Positions 5,577-7,588 of a stretch of DNA of 7,588 nt are shown one piece after another; the first letter of the stretch is position 1; every line of letters starts with the position of its first letter. The stretch is from JAUVIB01 sp964424545. Lineage in GTDB: Bacteria > Calditrichota > Calditrichia > Calditrichales > Calditrichaceae. The stretch spans positions 1 through 7,588 of the forward strand of contig CAYRJN010000185.1 of assembly GCA_964424545.1 (NCBI GenBank), written 5' to 3'. The position numbers were made by a program, and so were the translations under genes. The notes beneath the pieces are model-generated. The model had not been told where the DNA came from, ran no database searches, and saw only the letters and a list, made by a program, of their open reading frames with translations.

Positions 5577-7466
5577 ATGAGATGGTTAACTGGAATGGTT
5601 CTGTTGTTCGTTTATTTACTTGTTTCGGGTATATTTGCCCAAAACGCCTTGAAAGTATATTCCAATATTGAAGTGAATAACGGCGGTAAAATCGTATTTC
5701 GCTCGGATAAAGGGATGATTTTTGCGGATGAAAGGCCAGCTCAATACGGTTTAAGTAAATTTATGCCGAAAATGCGGGGGAATGAAACGGGAATATCTTT
5801 TGAATATGCCGATAGCGCGATAAACGGTTATTTATATTACGGCTTTATAGATTATAAGGACGGAAGATTTCCTTTGCCGATATTTTTTAAAAAATATTCA
5901 AAAATCATAAAAGGGAAAGCATTCATCCCCATAAAGAAAAATCTCGGCGGAAAATATGATATTGTGAAATGGGAAAAAGAGAAAAAGGGAATAATAGGAT
6001 ATCGCGTCCAAGGAATGAACGGGAAAATTTTTTATGAAGGGCGATTGAATTTTTCAGGAAACGGTCCTTTTAAAGTCGAGCCCTCTATTATCGAAGGTCC
6101 GTTTGTCAATTTGATTACGGAAAATAGCGTCGTTATCTCTTTAAAAACCAATTATCCCGCGGAAGCGGTTGTCAAATTAGGCGATAAGTTATATGCGGCA
6201 AAAAAATCGGGCTTGCAGCAGGAAATCAAGATTAACGGATTAACGGCGGACAGCGAATACGATTATACGGTTATTTTGGGACAAGATCAACAAACCTACT
6301 ATTTTAAAACGTCTCCTGAAAAAGGCAGCCGTAAACCTTTCGTGTTTGCTTACGCCAGCGATTCAAGAGCCGGCGTCGGCGGGGGAGAGCGCAATGTCTT
6401 CGGGGCCAATTATTATATCACGAAGAAAATTACGGCTCTCGCCATGTACAATAATGCTGCTTTTATGCAGTTTACCGGTGATTTAATAAACGGTTACAGC
6501 GCCGATAAAGATGAAATGAATCTGCAATATGCGAACTGGAAGCGGGCCATTGAACCCTTTGCCCATTATCTGCCGGTTTATCCGGCGATGGGTAACCATG
6601 AGGCGCTGATCTATAAATTTCCCTATGAAGGGCTGCAATTTGGCGTTAGTATAGATCGATTCCCATTTGACAGCGAATCATCGGAGGCGCTCTTTGCCGA
6701 AAATTTCGTTTTACCCGAAAACGGCCCTGCAAGCGAAGACGGCGCGGATTACGATCCCGATAAGAAAGAAGTCAATTTTCCATCGTATAAAGAAAATGTT
6801 TACTATTACACGTATGATAATATGGCTATGATTGTCCTGAATCCCGATTATTGGTATGCGCCGAGTTTAAAATATGTTGCTCAAACCGGCGGGAATCTAC
6901 ATGGATATATTATGGATATGCAGCTAAAATGGTTTGCTGAAATATTAAATAAGTTTGAAAACGATAAAAAAATTGACCACATCTTTGTTTCGTTTCACAC
7001 CCCGCTTTTTCCTAACGGCGGACACCTTTCAGACTGTATGTGGTATAAGGGAGATAATAGTAAACGAGCGATTGTAAACGGTAAGCCGCTTCGCTACGGA
7101 ATTATTGAACGTCGGGATCAGCTGATGGATTTAATGATCAATAAAAGCAAAAAAGTGGTAGCTGTATTAACCGGCGATGAACATAATTACTGTCGTTTGA
7201 AAATTGAACCCGATATGGATATGTATCCGCAAAATTATAAAAAAAAGAAACTGGCAATCAAGAGAACGTTTTGGCAGATAAATAACGGAGCGGCGGGCGC
7301 TCCTTATTATGCTCTTCAAGAAACGCCTTGGTCAAACCATGTTAAACGATTCTCTACGCAGAATGCATTGGTTTTGATTTATGTTAACGGAAAAAAAGTA
7401 AGAATAAAAGTGCTTAATCCCGATACGCTTGATTTGATTGATAGGGCTGAATTATTAACTAATTAG
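5577..7466 (+). CDS. secreted calcineurin-like metallophosphoesterase (purple acid phosphatase-like architecture)
   Basis: The 629-residue protein begins with a signal peptide (hydrophobic 5-20, cleavage likely near A21). Residues 22-165 are a region I do not recognise. About 170-246 resembles the fibronectin-III-like domain that precedes the catalytic domain in purple acid phosphatases (alternating strands, ending with a GLTADSEYDYTV-type stretch). The catalytic domain (about 254-545) shows D262 (SDSR), G301-D302, G339-N340-H341-E342, H474 (SFHTPLF) and G533-D534-E535-H536-N537. These are the metal and phosphate positions of the calcineurin-like superfamily, but the last block reads GDEH where GHxH is usual. 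The iron-binding Tyr of the purple phosphatase GDxxY motif is also missing (N305). The substrate is unknown; phosphomonoesters, diesters or nucleotides are all possible. ATG 5577 follows AGGAGA (5564-5569) by 7 nt. No C-terminal secretion-sorting domain was recognised; the protein is likely periplasmic or extracellular. Confidence 0.85.
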   Translation: MRWLTGMVLLFVYLLVSGIFAQNALKVYSNIEVNNGGKIVFRSDKGMIFADERPAQYGLSKFMPKMRGNETGISFEYADSAINGYLYYGFIDYKDGRFPLPIFFKKYSKIIKGKAFIPIKKNLGGKYDIVKWEKEKKGIIGYRVQGMNGKIFYEGRLNFSGNGPFKVEPSIIEGPFVNLITENSVVISLKTNYPAEAVVKLGDKLYAAKKSGLQQEIKINGLTADSEYDYTVILGQDQQTYYFKTSPEKGSRKPFVFAYASDSRAGVGGGERNVFGANYYITKKITALAMYNNAAFMQFTGDLINGYSADKDEMNLQYANWKRAIEPFAHYLPVYPAMGNHEALIYKFPYEGLQFGVSIDRFPFDSESSEALFAENFVLPENGPASEDGADYDPDKKEVNFPSYKENVYYYTYDNMAMIVLNPDYWYAPSLKYVAQTGGNLHGYIMDMQLKWFAEILNKFENDKKIDHIFVSFHTPLFPNGGHLSDCMWYKGDNSKRAIVNGKPLRYGIIERRDQLMDLMINKSKKVVAVLTGDEHNYCRLKIEPDMDMYPQNYKKKKLAIKRTFWQINNGAAGAPYYALQETPWSNHVKRFSTQNALVLIYVNGKKVRIKVLNPDTLDLIDRAELLTN

Positions 7467-7477
7467 AAGGAGAAAAT

Positions 7478-7555
7478 TTGAAAAAAGTAATATTACTATT
7501 CATTTTTTTCTTGCATCTTAATTTTCCTTTGTTTATAATTCTACTTAGTCGGTAA
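7478..7555 (+). CDS. very short hydrophobic reading frame, possibly a small membrane protein or a broken signal peptide
   Basis: AAGGAG (7467-7472) lies 5 nt before TTG 7478, an unusually good ribosome binding site. It begins right after the phosphoesterase stop, so translation within the same transcript is likely. The frame encodes 25 residues: a basic MKK start and an uninterrupted hydrophobic stretch, like a signal peptide or a single membrane helix. It stops at 7553-7555, just before or within a run of nine A (7554-7562). In the neighbouring frame, the codons from 7542 read YLVGKKKDDK and stop at 7572-7574. A one-base deletion near 7538-7541 would therefore yield a membrane helix with a lysine-rich tail of about 35 residues. 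Either a real micro-protein, a frameshifted one, or a sequencing error is possible. No family is recognised. Confidence 0.35.
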   Translation: MKKVILLFIFFLHLNFPLFIILLSR

Positions 7556-7588
7556 AAAAAAAGATGATAAGTAATTGAAAATTCTGTA

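Noticed and set aside
41..7550. A 12-nt inverted match between the two ends of the window (GACTAAGTAGAA near 41-52 and its complement near 7539-7550)
   Set aside because: A 12-nt match is expected by chance in about 7.6 kb of AT-rich sequence. No transposase, target duplication or extension of the match supports mobile-element ends.

Overview
The window is an AT-rich stretch of a bacterial chromosome made mostly of core genes. No mobile element, CRISPR array, rRNA or tRNA gene is visible. A GWxTD-domain exported protein sits directly behind ftsY and rimO. Together with a zinc-ribbon form of ribosomal protein L28 and a secreted calcineurin-like phosphoesterase, this suggests a member of the Fibrobacterota-Chlorobiota-Bacteroidota (FCB) or Calditrichota-like assemblage. 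That placement is inferred from gene content only and is tentative.

Layout: positions 1-206 are AT-rich and without a gene. A UbiA-family membrane prenyltransferase follows (207-1175, +). The gap before ftsY (1176-1439) holds a compact GC-richer island with a perfect extended -10 promoter, two stable hairpins and a terminator-like end, best read as a small structured non-coding RNA of about 120 nt (1256-1377). Next come ftsY (1440-2348), rimO (2345-3652, overlapping ftsY by 4 nt) and a gene for an exported GWxTD-domain protein (3726-5012), all on +. This block ends at a compact hairpin that it shares with the convergent rpmB gene (5265-5059, -). A divergent, largely non-coding 311-bp region separates rpmB from a secreted metallophosphoesterase (5577-7466, +). 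That gene is followed, behind a strong ribosome binding site, by a very short hydrophobic reading frame (7478-7555).

The genes cover protein targeting to the membrane (FtsY, the SRP receptor), modification and building of the ribosome (RimO on S12; L28), prenyl transfer in the membrane, and two exported proteins of unknown physiological role. ftsY and rimO look translationally coupled; the GWxTD gene may share their transcript or lie behind a weak terminator. The most interesting items are the unassigned RNA candidate next to ftsY, the phosphoesterase with a non-canonical metal site, and the GWxTD protein of unknown function. I found no convincing evidence of a novel multi-gene system.
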